Origin: Glycomyces paridis
Lineage (GTDB): Bacteria; Actinomycetota; Actinomycetes; Mycobacteriales; Micromonosporaceae
Direction: 5' to 3'
Assembly: GCF_004912155.1 (NCBI RefSeq)
Contig: NZ_STGX01000002.1
Coordinates: forward strand, 111,774-175,773
Length of the DNA: 64,000 nt
Made by a program: the position numbers and the translations under genes. How positions within the stretch are numbered: the first letter of the stretch is position 1; every line of letters begins with the position of its first letter. Shown one piece after another: positions 1 through 8,130 of this stretch. Under the pieces are notes generated by a model, which made no database searches, had not been told where the DNA came from, and worked only from the letters and a program-made list of their open reading frames with translations.

Positions 1-109
1 ACAAACGCAAACACCCGTCACAACCGAACCGCCGCAAGACAACCAAGTCCGACCACCGACCACCACCGCGATCAACTCGAATCACGAGCTCGAACTACGA
101 GGAGGAACC

Positions 110-1273
110 ATGAACCGACTGCCGAACGATCCGCGACTGGCACTCATGCTGCTGTCCTCGATCGTCGAACCAGGCGACGCCGACCTCGAGGATCTGATCG
201 AGGAACACGGGGCGGTCGAGACCGTCCGCATGGTCTGGGACGGGACGGTCCCCGACCGTCTGCGGCGCATCACCTGCGCCGCCGTGGCCTGCACGCACGA
301 CCCGGCCGAACGCGCCGCCCAGATCGCCTCGGCGACACGCGAGTGCGGCGCCCGGTTCCTCATGCCCGGCGACCCCGACTGGCCCGACCAGCTCCAGGAT
401 CTCCTGCTCGTCTGCGACGCGGACGAGCCGCACGTGCGGCCGCCGCGCGGCCTGTGGGTGCGTGGGGAGCACGACCTCGCCCAACTCTGCCGCAGGTCGG
501 TCGCGATCGTCGGATCGCGGGCCGCCACCGAGTACGGCCAGCACCTCGCCGACGACCTCGCGGCGGACCTGACCGAGTCGGGTTGGACGGTGGTCTCGGG
601 CGGCGCCTTCGGCATCGACCGCGCGGCGCACCTGGGGGCGCTGGCCCGCGGAGGCAGCACGGTCTCGGTCCTGGCCTCGGGTGTCGAACTGCCGTATCCG
701 AAGGCGAACCGGTCCATGTTCGACCTCATCGTGCAGCGCGGTCTCCTGGTGAGCGAGTGGCCCCCGGGCGCCTCCGCGATGAAGCACCGCTTCCTCACCC
801 GCAACCGAGTGATCGCCGCTCTGACCGCCGGCACGGTGGTCATCGAGGCCGCCCACCGCTCCGGTGCCCGGAACACCGCTCGGCACGCGGCCGAGCTGGG
901 CCGGGTCCTGATGTTCACGCCGGGCCCGGTGACCTCCTCGCAGTCGGCGGGGACCCATCAACTCGCCCGCGAGCCCTGGGAGGCACGGCTGGTCACTCGG
1001 GCCGAGGAGATCATCGAGGACCTCACCGGCATCGGCGGCCCGATGGCCTCCCAACCGCCCACCGAGCGACGCCCGATCGACCGCCTCACCGAAATCGAAG
1101 CGCGCCTTGTCGAAGCGCTACCGCGCGGCTACGTGGTCGAAGCCGAACGCCTCGCCGCGGCGGCCGGAGTCCCGGCCGAGACGGCGGCCCTGACCCTCGC
1201 GAACCTCAAGCAGAGCGGCTGGGTCGACCAGATCGACAACCGCTGGCGCCTGTCGAGAGGAGGACACCACTGA
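110..1273 (+). CDS. dprA: DNA-processing protein DprA
   Basis: DprA/Smf protein, 387 aa, which binds single-stranded DNA taken up by the cell and loads RecA. The Rossmann-like core begins near residue 131 with AIVGSR, followed by SGGAFGIDRAAH, the FLTRNR loop and an EAxxRSGA segment, which are family hallmarks. A C-terminal winged-helix region (about residues 325-385, ending near GWVDQIDNRWRL) is typical of longer DprA proteins. The ATG follows a clear GGAGGA ribosome binding site. DprA is often encoded next to comM, but no comM reading frame is visible in the 109 bases upstream. Product assignment is secure; whether the strain is naturally competent cannot be said. Confidence 0.95.
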   Translation: MNRLPNDPRLALMLLSSIVEPGDADLEDLIEEHGAVETVRMVWDGTVPDRLRRITCAAVACTHDPAERAAQIASATRECGARFLMPGDPDWPDQLQDLLLVCDADEPHVRPPRGLWVRGEHDLAQLCRRSVAIVGSRAATEYGQHLADDLAADLTESGWTVVSGGAFGIDRAAHLGALARGGSTVSVLASGVELPYPKANRSMFDLIVQRGLLVSEWPPGASAMKHRFLTRNRVIAALTAGTVVIEAAHRSGARNTARHAAELGRVLMFTPGPVTSSQSAGTHQLAREPWEARLVTRAEEIIEDLTGIGGPMASQPPTERRPIDRLTEIEARLVEALPRGYVVEAERLAAAAGVPAETAALTLANLKQSGWVDQIDNRWRLSRGGHH

Positions 1274-1319
1274 TCCGACCACGAGCACGAGCCCCACCGA
1301 GCCAAGCCGGGCAAAGGTA

Positions 1320-1560
1320 AGCCAACGGGTCCGAGCCGAACCAACCGAACGGAGGCGAGCCGAACCGAACCAGCCGCGCGAGGCTGAGCCGAACGGGACC
1401 GAACCGAGCCAAGCAAACGGAGGCGAGCCGAACCAGCCAAACAAGGCTGAACCGAACGGGACCGATTCGAATCAAGCCGAACCGATCAAAACGGGGTCGA
1501 GTCGACAACCCCGACAACCGAATACAACCGACCAAGCCCGAACGCAGCCACAAGCAGAGC
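1320..1560. repeat. degenerate AGCCGAACC-rich direct repeats
   Basis: The gap after dprA is full of near-copies of AGCCGAACC. Two longer blocks recur: GGAGGCGAGCCGAACC at 1351 and 1419, and AGGCTGARCCGAACGGGACC at 1381 and 1444, so a unit of about 65 bp is imperfectly duplicated. The composition is unusually rich in CCGAA pentamers and unlike the flanking coding DNA. No gene is visible. Confidence 0.6.
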
Positions 1561-1588
1561 ACCGGGCAGCGCGCAGCATGCAAATCAG

Positions 1589-1790
1589 GGGTGGGTGGGG
1601 AGGGGGCGGGGGGAGGGGGAGTCCCCCAAGGCGAGGCCCGCGATCCAGGGTGAGTCAGTAGTCGGTGATCACAGTGCGGCGGTGTTCGGGTGGGGTGGGT
1701 GGGGAGAGGGCGGGGGGAGGCCCCAAGGCAGGGCCCGCGATGCGGGGAGGGTCAGTAGTCGGTGACGACCGTGCGGGGGTATTCGAGTTC
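1589..1790. repeat. tandem duplication of the 3' end of the next gene
   Basis: Two consecutive copies about 97 bp apart share a G-rich tract, AAGGC(A)GGCCCGCGAT-type sequence and TCAGTAGTCGGTGA. The copy at 1752-1790 is the real 3' end of the minus-strand gene (ending RTVVTDY). The outer copy at 1655-1690 still encodes RTVITDY plus a stop in the equivalent frame. The copies differ at scattered positions, so the duplication is not recent. Confidence 0.75.
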
Positions 1791-2954
1791 GGCTCGGGGG
1801 GCCCAGCATTCGTAGACGCCGCGTTCGATGCAGGTCGCGTCGGTCGCCATGATCGCCTCGATGTCGGGGCGGGTCAGGCGCACCCGCACCCAGTCCTCGT
1901 TGCGGCCCAGCGCGAGCACTTCGGTATCGCGCCAGTGCGCCAATGTGAGGAACCGCTGCGGCCGGGTCACCGGGCTGCGGCTGACCGCGCCCCGCTCGTA
2001 CACGGTGAAACCGTGCCCCGGATCGGCGGTGACCGAGACCCTTTCGCCCTCATGGACTCCCATGAGTCCGGCATGGACGGAGGGATCGACGCGGAACAGC
2101 GCCCGGCCGGTCTCAAGGCCGGGGATGCGGTTGACGAGGTCGCGGTGGCGGGCGCCGGCCATCCGGTTCCACACGTTGGTCTGCGGCTGGTACTGGAACA
2201 GCGCGATCTCGCCGCCGTCGGGCGTGTACGCGAGGATCTCGGCGCGCGCGGTGAGCGGCAGGTCGGCGAGCCCGGCGGTGGCGAACTCGGGGATCAGGTG
2301 GCTGCCGCTGGGGAGGAACCCCGTGCCGAGGATCATCGACCCGCGCCGCTCGCGCCCGGGGACGCCGACCAGGCCGGGGAAGTTCGCCGCCTCCGTGCTG
2401 AGGTAGTCGCCGGCGCCGATCGCCTTCCAGCGCAGGGCGAACGCGGTGTCGCGCACATCGTCGGGGTCGCCGGCGAGGACGACTCGGTCGTCGGGGGTGC
2501 GCAGGTGGGCCACGTCGAACTCGCGGAAGCACACGCCGCCGACGAGCGGCGCCGAGGTCAGCTGCCGGGCGACCTGGTGGCGGCTGAGCGGCTTGACCAT
2601 GCGCGTGCCGGGGGTGATGAACGCGGTTGCACGCACGGCCGCGACGAGTGCCCGCTCGACGGGGCCGATGCGCGGGTTCTGGCTGTAGCGGTGGACGGTC
2701 TCGGCATCGGCCCCGGGCATGACCGGGACCGACACCGGCGCGACTCCGGCGAGGAGCAGTTCCCCGCCGTCGCTGGCGACCTCGGAGGCGTGCACGTACC
2801 GGTGGAAGGCGCCGCCGCTCGGGTGGAAGCCGGGTTCGCGACTGTCCGAGTAGATCTCGAACGCGGCGCCGCCGGTGATCGCGCGCGCCCGGTACCGCCT
2901 GTCGTTCCAGACGATCTCGGTGGTGCCGGTGGACGCGGCGGGTGGGGCCTGCAT
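1752..2954 (-). CDS. conserved protein of unknown function (400 aa)
   Basis: I do not recognise the family. The product is soluble, with no signal peptide or membrane segment, about 400 aa, with many Arg and aromatic residues and the ending RTVVTDY. The start chosen is the ATG at 2954 (MQAPPAAS), because TAAACT lies 7 nt upstream and would give a leaderless message; an in-frame ATG at 2984 (MFTDLRKL) would add 10 residues but has no ribosome binding site. Codon use matches a real high-GC gene. It is separated by 81 bp from the divergent-looking but same-strand SIS gene, and its 3' end has been duplicated just downstream. Confidence 0.75.
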   Translation of the reverse strand: MQAPPAASTGTTEIVWNDRRYRARAITGGAAFEIYSDSREPGFHPSGGAFHRYVHASEVASDGGELLLAGVAPVSVPVMPGADAETVHRYSQNPRIGPVERALVAAVRATAFITPGTRMVKPLSRHQVARQLTSAPLVGGVCFREFDVAHLRTPDDRVVLAGDPDDVRDTAFALRWKAIGAGDYLSTEAANFPGLVGVPGRERRGSMILGTGFLPSGSHLIPEFATAGLADLPLTARAEILAYTPDGGEIALFQYQPQTNVWNRMAGARHRDLVNRIPGLETGRALFRVDPSVHAGLMGVHEGERVSVTADPGHGFTVYERGAVSRSPVTRPQRFLTLAHWRDTEVLALGRNEDWVRVRLTRPDIEAIMATDATCIERGVYECWAPRAELEYPRTVVTDY

Positions 2955-3035
2955 GACGCTGAGTTTACGGAGATCGGTGAACATCAGGGTGAACCGAAGG
3001 TGAACTCCCGCCGCCGGACCCCGCCCGAGCTGGGC

Positions 3036-4127
3036 TCACACAGTCTCTGTGACCTTCTTGAGACCTCTTGGCGCGTCGGGGTTCTCGCCGCGCTCGATGG
3101 CGAGATTGAGCGAGAGTTGTTGGAGCGGAAGGATGTCCAGAAGGGCCGCGAGGCGCTCGTCCACCGCGGGGGTGGCGAGGCGGGCGCTCTGGCCGGGGAC
3201 GTCGGCGGCGCCGACGACGACCACGTCGGCGCGCTGCTTGCCGAGCTGGGTGAGGACGTTCCACATCGCGTGGCCGCCGGGGCCGGAGCCGACGACGGCG
3301 AGGACAGGGACGCCGGGGTCGGTCATGGCGAGGGGCCCGTGGAGGAGGTCGGCGCCAGAGAAGGCCAGCGACGGCAGGTAGGAGGTCTCCATGAGCTTGA
3401 GCGCGGTCTCGCGCGCGGTCGGGTACGCGTAGCCGCGGCCGGTGGTCACGAAGCGGGAGGCGAAGCGGTAGCGGCCGGCGAGCTCGGCAGCGCCGGAGTG
3501 CTCCAGGACGTGCTGGGCGAGCTCGGGGAGTTTGTCGAGCGCGGAGGCCTCGGCTGCTTCGAGGCGGCCGGTGCCGGTGCGGATGCCCTCGATGAGGAGC
3601 AGGAGGGTGAGGAGCTCGGCGGTGTAGGTCTTGGTGGCGGCGACGGCGCGTTCGTGTCCGGCGCGGACGTCGAGGTGGAGTTCGGCCTCGCCGGCGAGGC
3701 GGGAGTCGGGGTTGTTGGTGACCGCGAGGGTGAGGGCGCCGGAGGCGCGGGCGGCGGCCACGACCTGCGCGAGGTCGGGGGAGCCGCCGGACTGGGAGAC
3801 GGCGATGACGAGGCTGTCGGACCAGTCGGGGCGGGCGTCGTAGACGGTGACGACCGAGGGGCTGGCGAGGCTCGCGGGGAGGCCGAGGCGGATCTCGGTG
3901 AGGTAGGCCGCGTAGAGGGCCGCGTGGTCGGAGGTGCCGCGGGCGGTGAACACGACCGACCGGGGCCTGCGCTCGGCGATGACCGCCGCGATCTTGGCGA
4001 TCTCGGCCGCGCCGTGGTCGAGCAGGCCGCGGAACACGTCGGGCTGCTCGGCGATGTCGGCGGCCATGCCCGCACCGGGGCGATCGGCGGCGATCTCGTC
4101 GGCGGCGCCGACCTGGGGCTGGTTCAC
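3036..4127 (-). CDS. SIS-domain aminosugar-phosphate isomerase/deaminase (GlmS C-domain/AgaS-like)
   Basis: A 363-aa protein with two SIS phosphosugar-binding domains and no glutaminase domain. The first domain contains FTARGTSDHAA and AVSQSGGSPD; the second contains GRGYAYPTARETALKLMET and SGADLLHGPLAM, as in GlmS, FrlB and AgaS. Likely reactions are deamination or isomerisation of an amino-sugar 6-phosphate such as GlcNAc-derived glucosamine-6-P; the exact substrate cannot be read from sequence. The GTG start has AAGGAG 7 nt upstream. An AT-rich promoter region with a palindromic operator lies 60 bp upstream, so it is probably repressed and induced by a sugar phosphate. Confidence 0.85.
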   Translation of the reverse strand: MNQPQVGAADEIAADRPGAGMAADIAEQPDVFRGLLDHGAAEIAKIAAVIAERRPRSVVFTARGTSDHAALYAAYLTEIRLGLPASLASPSVVTVYDARPDWSDSLVIAVSQSGGSPDLAQVVAAARASGALTLAVTNNPDSRLAGEAELHLDVRAGHERAVAATKTYTAELLTLLLLIEGIRTGTGRLEAAEASALDKLPELAQHVLEHSGAAELAGRYRFASRFVTTGRGYAYPTARETALKLMETSYLPSLAFSGADLLHGPLAMTDPGVPVLAVVGSGPGGHAMWNVLTQLGKQRADVVVVGAADVPGQSARLATPAVDERLAALLDILPLQQLSLNLAIERGENPDAPRGLKKVTETV

Positions 4128-4185
4128 GGGACGCTCCTTGTGCGACGGGGACCTCTGAAGACGGGACCTGTAAATATTAAATAAA

Positions 4186-4200
4186 CCTTCATAATGAAGG
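4186..4200. promoter_or_regulatory. palindromic operator CCTTCAT-A-ATGAAGG
   Basis: A 15-bp site with perfect 7-bp arms lies 59 bp upstream of the SIS-domain gene. It sits in the only AT-rich stretch of this intergenic region, next to a TTTAATATTTA tract that could be a minus-strand -10 region. The position fits a repressor site. The regulator is not identified; the sequence is not the DasR dre consensus. Confidence 0.5.
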
Positions 4201-4449
4201 GTAGTCGACCCCTTCCCGGCGCGTCCACCGCCGTTCCCATTTCGAGCGGCGCCGCCGCGGCGCGTCGGAGCGGCCCGGCGCCGAGCGGACGCGGAGCGGG
4301 GAGGTCCGCCCCGGGCGGGGCGGGCGCCCCCTCCGACGGCGCCCCCTCCAACACTGCTCCGAGTTCACGCCGCCGTCAACGCCCTCGGGGTCCTCGCGCA
4401 GGTGCCGGTAAGGTTGACCCCTGCATTCCCGACCGACCAAGGAGGAGCC

Positions 4450-4524
4450 ATGGCGAAAGCAGCTCGCAAGCGCAAGTCGCGTAAGAAGAAGTCCGCGAAC
4501 CACGGGAAGCGGCCGAACAGCTAG
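4450..4524 (+). CDS. 50S ribosomal protein bL37 (24 aa)
   Basis: A 24-residue, extremely basic peptide starting MAKAARKRKSRKKK and ending in ANHGKRPNS. This size and the ANHGKRPN tail are the signature of bL37, the small actinobacterial-specific large-subunit protein first seen in mycobacterial ribosome structures. A strong AAGGAGG ribosome binding site ends 5 nt before the ATG. It appears monocistronic, 80 bp upstream of a TetR gene. It is too short for most gene finders and easily missed. Confidence 0.9.
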   Translation: MAKAARKRKSRKKKSANHGKRPNS

Positions 4525-4605
4525 CGCGTGGCGGGGCAGGCGGCCGCGCCGAGACTGCCCCGCGATCGCACTGGTCGATCCCGGACACGAACGAGACTGG
4601 CCCAC

Positions 4606-5202
4606 ATGACCGAAGCGCCGCGCGAAGCGCGCGACCAGCAACAGCCGAGCACCCGCGAGCGGATCCAGCAGACCGCGATCGCGCTCTTCAGCGAGCACGG
4701 CTACGAACGCACCTCCCTGCGGGAGATCGCCGAGCAGCTCGGCGTCACCAAAGCCGCCCTGTACTACCACTTCAAGACCAAGGAAGACATCGCGGCGAGC
4801 TTCTTCGAGTCCTACGCCGCCGACGTCGACCGCATCTGCGAATGGGGCGACACGCGTCCGCGGGACCTCGAGACCCGGACGGAGCTGCTGCGCCGCTACG
4901 AGGAGACCATCAGGTCCCACGTGCCGGTGCTCAAGTTCATGCAGAGCAACCAGGCCGCGCTCACGCGCCTGGACCGCATGTCGGTCTTCCGCATGCGCCA
5001 GCGCCGCCTGCACGCGCTCCTCATCGAGTCCGACGACCCGCTCACCCACCGCCTGCGGGCGTGGGACGCGATCACGACGCTGTACAGCGCGTGGATCACC
5101 TATCCGCGGATCGACGACTCCGAGCAGGAGATCCGGGAGGCTTCACTCCAGATCTCCATCAGTCTGCTCCAGGCCAACGCCGCCGAGTCCTCGGCCGCGT
5201 AG
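4606..5202 (+). CDS. TetR/AcrR family transcriptional regulator
   Basis: A 198-aa one-component regulator. The N-terminal helix-turn-helix (about residues 17-63) reads TRERIQQTAIALFSEHGY, then TSLREIAEQLGVTKAALYYHF, the classic TetR recognition helix. The remaining helical ligand-binding domain is unassigned. The start chosen is the ATG at 4606, which gives a normal family length; the open frame upstream to 4528 lacks a convincing start. No adjacent efflux pump or divergent target is present, so the ligand is unknown. It converges on rsrA with only 30 bp between the stop codons. Confidence 0.92.
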   Translation: MTEAPREARDQQQPSTRERIQQTAIALFSEHGYERTSLREIAEQLGVTKAALYYHFKTKEDIAASFFESYAADVDRICEWGDTRPRDLETRTELLRRYEETIRSHVPVLKFMQSNQAALTRLDRMSVFRMRQRRLHALLIESDDPLTHRLRAWDAITTLYSAWITYPRIDDSEQEIREASLQISISLLQANAAESSAA

Positions 5203-5232
5203 GGCCGTGCCGCTGGGCGCGGTCGGGCCCGG

Positions 5233-5532
5233 TCAGCGATCGCGTTCGGCGACTTCGCCGAAGAGCTCGCCGACCTGCTCGATCGCGCTGAGCTTGCGGC
5301 GCAGGCGCTCCTTGACCTCGTCGGGCGCGGTCTCCTTGCTGCAGCAGCGGTGGACGATGGTGCGCACCTCCTGCTCGATGCCGTACTCGGAGAGGCACGG
5401 GGAGCATTCTTCGAGGTGGTCGCGGATCACCGTGCGGCGGACGTCGGAGCACTCTTCGTCGAGGTAGAGGTAGACCTCTTCGAGGACTTCCCGGCAGTCG
5501 AGCTTGGGCTTCTCCGGTTCGGGAGCGGTCAC
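5233..5532 (-). CDS. rsrA: zinc-binding redox-sensing anti-sigma factor RsrA
   Basis: A 99-aa anti-sigma factor of the ZAS family that holds SigR inactive until disulfide stress. It has Cys13 plus H39-x3-C43-x2-C46 (HLEECSPC), equivalent to the zinc and redox ligands of Streptomyces RsrA, and further cysteines at 28 and in the RCC segment. The GTG start overlaps the sigR stop by 4 bp (GTGA), so the two proteins are translationally coupled. Gene order sigR-rsrA is the conserved one. Oxidation of the cysteines would release zinc and free SigR. Confidence 0.95.
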   Translation of the reverse strand: MTAPEPEKPKLDCREVLEEVYLYLDEECSDVRRTVIRDHLEECSPCLSEYGIEQEVRTIVHRCCSKETAPDEVKERLRRKLSAIEQVGELFGEVAERDR

Positions 5533-6320
5533 TGCTGTACCTCCCGTGCGTGCGACAGGCCGCGGTCGGCGGCGTACGAGCTGAGCAGCTGGCGCAGTTG
5601 GCGCCGGCCCCGGTGGAGGCGGGACATGACGGTGCCGATCGGGGTTCCCATGATGTCGGCGATCTCCTTGTAGGAGAAGCCTTCGACGTCGGCGAGGTAG
5701 ACGGTGAGGCGGAAGTCCTCGCCGAGGCGCTGGAGGGCGTCCTTGACGTCGGAGTCCGGCAGGTGGTCGAGGGCCTCGGTCTCGGCGGAGCGCAGGCCGG
5801 TGGCCGAGTGGGATTCGGCGTCGGCGAGCTGCCAGTCGGTGATCTCGTCGGTGGGCGAGGTCAGGGGCTGGCGCTTCTTCTTGCGGTAGGTGTTGATGTA
5901 GGTGTTGGTGAGGATGCGGTAGAGCCAGGCTTTGAGGTTGGTGCCCTCGCGGAACTGGTGGAACTTGGAGTAGGCCTTGAGGTAGGTCTCCTGGACGAGG
6001 TCTTCGGCGTCGGCGGGGTTGCGCGTCATGCGGAGGGCGGCGCCGTAGAGCTGGTCGAGCAGGGGCATGGCGTCGCGTTCGAACCGCTCGCGCCGCTCCT
6101 GGGTGTTCTCGCCGCCTGCCTCGGTCACCGTCTCCCTCTCGTCGCCGGTCAGTCCCGAGCCTACGGCAGGGGTGCGGGCGAGGTCGGGGGAAATGCGTGC
6201 GGCGGTGACGCCGCCGACGCCGTCGGGAGTGGCGGTGCGGCTGAGGGCCGCGGGCCATTCGGGCCCGTTCAGCAGGGCGGCCAGTCGTTCGTCCTCGCGT
6301 CCGCGGAGGGTGGTCGTCAT
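5529..6320 (-). CDS. sigR: ECF sigma factor SigR (thiol-oxidative stress)
   Basis: Group ECF12 sigma factor directing the disulfide-stress regulon (thioredoxins, mycothiol, proteases). Region 2 includes [21 protein letters not shown] and [20 protein letters not shown]; region 4 includes [23 protein letters not shown] and [14 protein letters not shown]. From the ATG at 6320 (AAGGAG 10 nt upstream) it has 263 aa with an about 65-residue N-terminal extension. An internal GTG at 6128 with AGGGAG upstream would give a 199-aa core protein. In S. coelicolor the SigR-dependent transcript likewise encodes a longer, unstable SigR'. Autoregulation is supported by the consensus promoter at 6420-6445. Confidence 0.95.
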   Translation of the reverse strand: MTTTLRGREDERLAALLNGPEWPAALSRTATPDGVGGVTAARISPDLARTPAVGSGLTGDERETVTEAGGENTQERRERFERDAMPLLDQLYGAALRMTRNPADAEDLVQETYLKAYSKFHQFREGTNLKAWLYRILTNTYINTYRKKKRQPLTSPTDEITDWQLADAESHSATGLRSAETEALDHLPDSDVKDALQRLGEDFRLTVYLADVEGFSYKEIADIMGTPIGTVMSRLHRGRRQLRQLLSSYAADRGLSHAREVQQ

Positions 6321-6419
6321 GTGCGGTGCGCTCCTTACCGGCCTTGTGCTGGGCCCGCCGGCCTCCCGCGGTGGCGGGGGCGTGTCGCGGCGAGCCGAGT
6401 GGTGCGGCTCGACCGGTGC

Positions 6420-6445
6420 AACGTCGGGGGGCGGTGGATCATTCC
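6420..6445 (-). promoter_or_regulatory. SigR autoregulatory promoter (GGAAT-N18-GTT)
   Basis: On the minus strand GGAAT (6445-6441) and GTT (6422-6420) are separated by exactly 18 bases, an exact match to the published SigR consensus. Transcription would start near 6413, about 90 nt before the long sigR start codon, so the message can encode the extended form. Confidence 0.8.
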
Positions 6446-6651
6446 GCCGGTGGCGAAACGGCGTGAGTCGTCTCGGCCACAGCGGTGGAGCGGGTGGAGT
6501 CGGGCGAGGTGTACGAATTTCGGGAAATCACACGAAATCATTACTTTGCGGAGGGAAGCGGTAACTTTCGGTGTGAGTGGTCGTTATCGTGGTTGGACCC
6601 GGAAGGGTCTTGATCGCGCCGGGTGACCGGCGCGTGAACTCCCAGTACCTG

Positions 6652-6690
6652 CCCCGGGCCGGCGGACTTGACACCGCCGCCGGTCCGGGG
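6652..6690 (-). terminator. hairpin downstream of whiB
   Basis: Two 14-bp arms (CCCCGGGCCGGCGG and its complement with one wobble) flank an 11-base loop, 93 bp beyond the whiB stop. There is no T tract, as usual for GC-rich actinomycete terminators. The rest of the 6321-6782 gap holds the SigR promoter and no visible gene. Confidence 0.5.
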
Positions 6691-6782
6691 AGGCTGCGGT
6701 CCTCCCCCGATCCCCCCATTTGGACGCCGAGAAGCCGCGACGTCGCCCGCAGGGCGGTCGCGGCCGTCGGTGCGGCGGGTCG

Positions 6783-7136
6783 CTACGCGCCCACGGCGAG
6801 GGGGTTGATGTCCTTCCAGACCTCGATCATGGCCCGGCGTTCGCGGGGCGCGGTGTTGCCCCAGACGCCGTGGCGGTCGCGGGCTTCGAGGGCGCGCACG
6901 AGGCAGGGCGTGCGCACCGGGCAGGCGGCGCACATGGCGAGGGCGGCGTCGATGGGTTCGCGGGGTTCGGGGTACATGACGTCGGGCTCGGCTTCGGCGC
7001 AGTTGCCGCGGCGCAGCCAGTCGTCGCCGCTCATCCGGTAGGCGCCTCTGATGATCTCGTTGCGGTATTCGGCGGCATCGAGCAGCCGGGGGTCCATTCG
7101 GGCTCGGGCCACTTCCTCGGGGCGGATTCGCCGCAT
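6783..7136 (-). CDS. WhiB-family iron-sulfur transcriptional regulator
   Basis: A 117-aa Wbl protein. Four cysteines in the order C (GNCAEAEP), then CAACPVRTPC, bind a [4Fe-4S] cluster, and GVWGNTAPRERRA is the tryptophan-containing turn and basic C-terminus that contact sigma factor and DNA. The turn reads GVWGN where the usual form is GVWGG. The ATG has GGGAGG 6 nt upstream. It lies 145 bp downstream of the SRAP gene on the same strand and has its own candidate SigR-type promoter, so it may belong to the redox-stress response. Which of WhiB1-7 it matches I cannot decide without alignment. Confidence 0.92.
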   Translation of the reverse strand: MRRIRPEEVARARMDPRLLDAAEYRNEIIRGAYRMSGDDWLRRGNCAEAEPDVMYPEPREPIDAALAMCAACPVRTPCLVRALEARDRHGVWGNTAPRERRAMIEVWKDINPLAVGA

Positions 7137-7179
7137 TGCTACCTCCCTGTTCCGTTCCGCCGCCGACCCTTCCGGTGTC

Positions 7180-7205
7180 GACGCCGCGACTCCTGAAGCG
7201 ATTCC
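7180..7205 (-). promoter_or_regulatory. near-consensus SigR promoter before whiB
   Basis: Minus strand GGAAT (7205-7201), an 18-base spacer and GTC (7182-7180). Only the last base differs from GGAAT-N18-GTT. Start of transcription would be near 7173, leaving a leader of about 37 nt that contains the GGGAGG site. Confidence 0.4.
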
Positions 7206-7281
7206 CGTCGGTCAGCGGCGGCTTGTACACGAAAGACCGACGACTTGGGGTACAGATACCGATGCGGCATAGTGATTGAGT

Positions 7282-8013
7282 TCACATTCCCGGAAGGGTC
7301 CGGGCACCGTCCTCCTCGTCGATCGGGCGGACCAGTTCGGGGCCCTCGTTGGCGGCCCGGCCGACCGCGCGGCTCACCTTGCGGATCTCAAGCTCCTCGG
7401 GCAGCGACGCGGCGGGCCCGGCGAGCAGTTCGCCGACGTCGGCGTCCTCCTCCCCCAGCCAGGCCGCGTACCGCTCGGGCGGCAGCACGTAGGGCATCCG
7501 GTCGTGCACCGACTCCATTGCCTCGCCCATGGCCGGGCAGGTGAGGACCGTGAAGGTCATCAGGCTGAGGTCCTCGGCGCCTTCGGCGCGGGCCTCGCGC
7601 GGGCGCCAGGTCTCCCACAGCCCCGCGAAGACCACGCCGCCGGGCCGGGTGAAGAAGTACGGCTGCTTCCCGCCGCCGGGGAGCTTGCGCCACTCGTACC
7701 AGCCGTCGGCCGGGACGAGGGCGCGGCGCGAGGCGAACGGGCGCTTGTACGCCCGGGAGGTCGACACGGTCTCGATGCGCGCGTTGAACATGCGGGCGCC
7801 GATCGCCGGATCGGAGGCCCACGGCGGCACCAGGCCCCAGCGGGCCATCTCCACGACGCGCTCGTCCCGGGACTTCGAGCGGCGGACCACGGGGGCGAGG
7901 GTCGTGGGCGCGATGTTGTACCGGGGATCCCAAGCTCCGGCTATGAGGTCGGCGGCGTCGAACAGGGCCGCCATGCTGGGGCTCGACTTGCTGTTGGCAT
8001 ACCTTCCGCACAT
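7282..8013 (-). CDS. SRAP-domain (HMCES/YedK) abasic-site DNA-protein crosslink protein
   Basis: A 243-aa SOS-response-associated peptidase family protein. Such proteins form a covalent thiazolidine link with abasic sites in single-stranded DNA. All catalytic features are present: Cys2 exposed after Met removal (MCGRY), the Asn of YNIAPT, the Glu of GWYEW and the His of VHDRMPYVLP. The ATG at 8013 is fixed because Cys2 must become the N-terminus; the frame is open far upstream only because it shadows aroA. Divergent from aroA across 117 bp. Confidence 0.93.
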   Translation of the reverse strand: MCGRYANSKSSPSMAALFDAADLIAGAWDPRYNIAPTTLAPVVRRSKSRDERVVEMARWGLVPPWASDPAIGARMFNARIETVSTSRAYKRPFASRRALVPADGWYEWRKLPGGGKQPYFFTRPGGVVFAGLWETWRPREARAEGAEDLSLMTFTVLTCPAMGEAMESVHDRMPYVLPPERYAAWLGEEDADVGELLAGPAASLPEELEIRKVSRAVGRAANEGPELVRPIDEEDGARTLPGM

Positions 8014-8130
8014 GCCCACACCGTAACCCGCGCCACCGACAGCGCGAATCGTCAATTCCGGGCGGGCCGGGCGCCACCCCGGTGCGCCGACGCTCCGGCC
8101 CGCGACCCGCAGGCCTCTAGACTGGGCCCC

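Noticed and set aside
1665-4184. 839-codon plus-strand open frame
   Set aside because: It lies antisense to two real minus-strand genes and has the Gly/Ala/Arg/Asp composition of a high-GC shadow frame with no motif.
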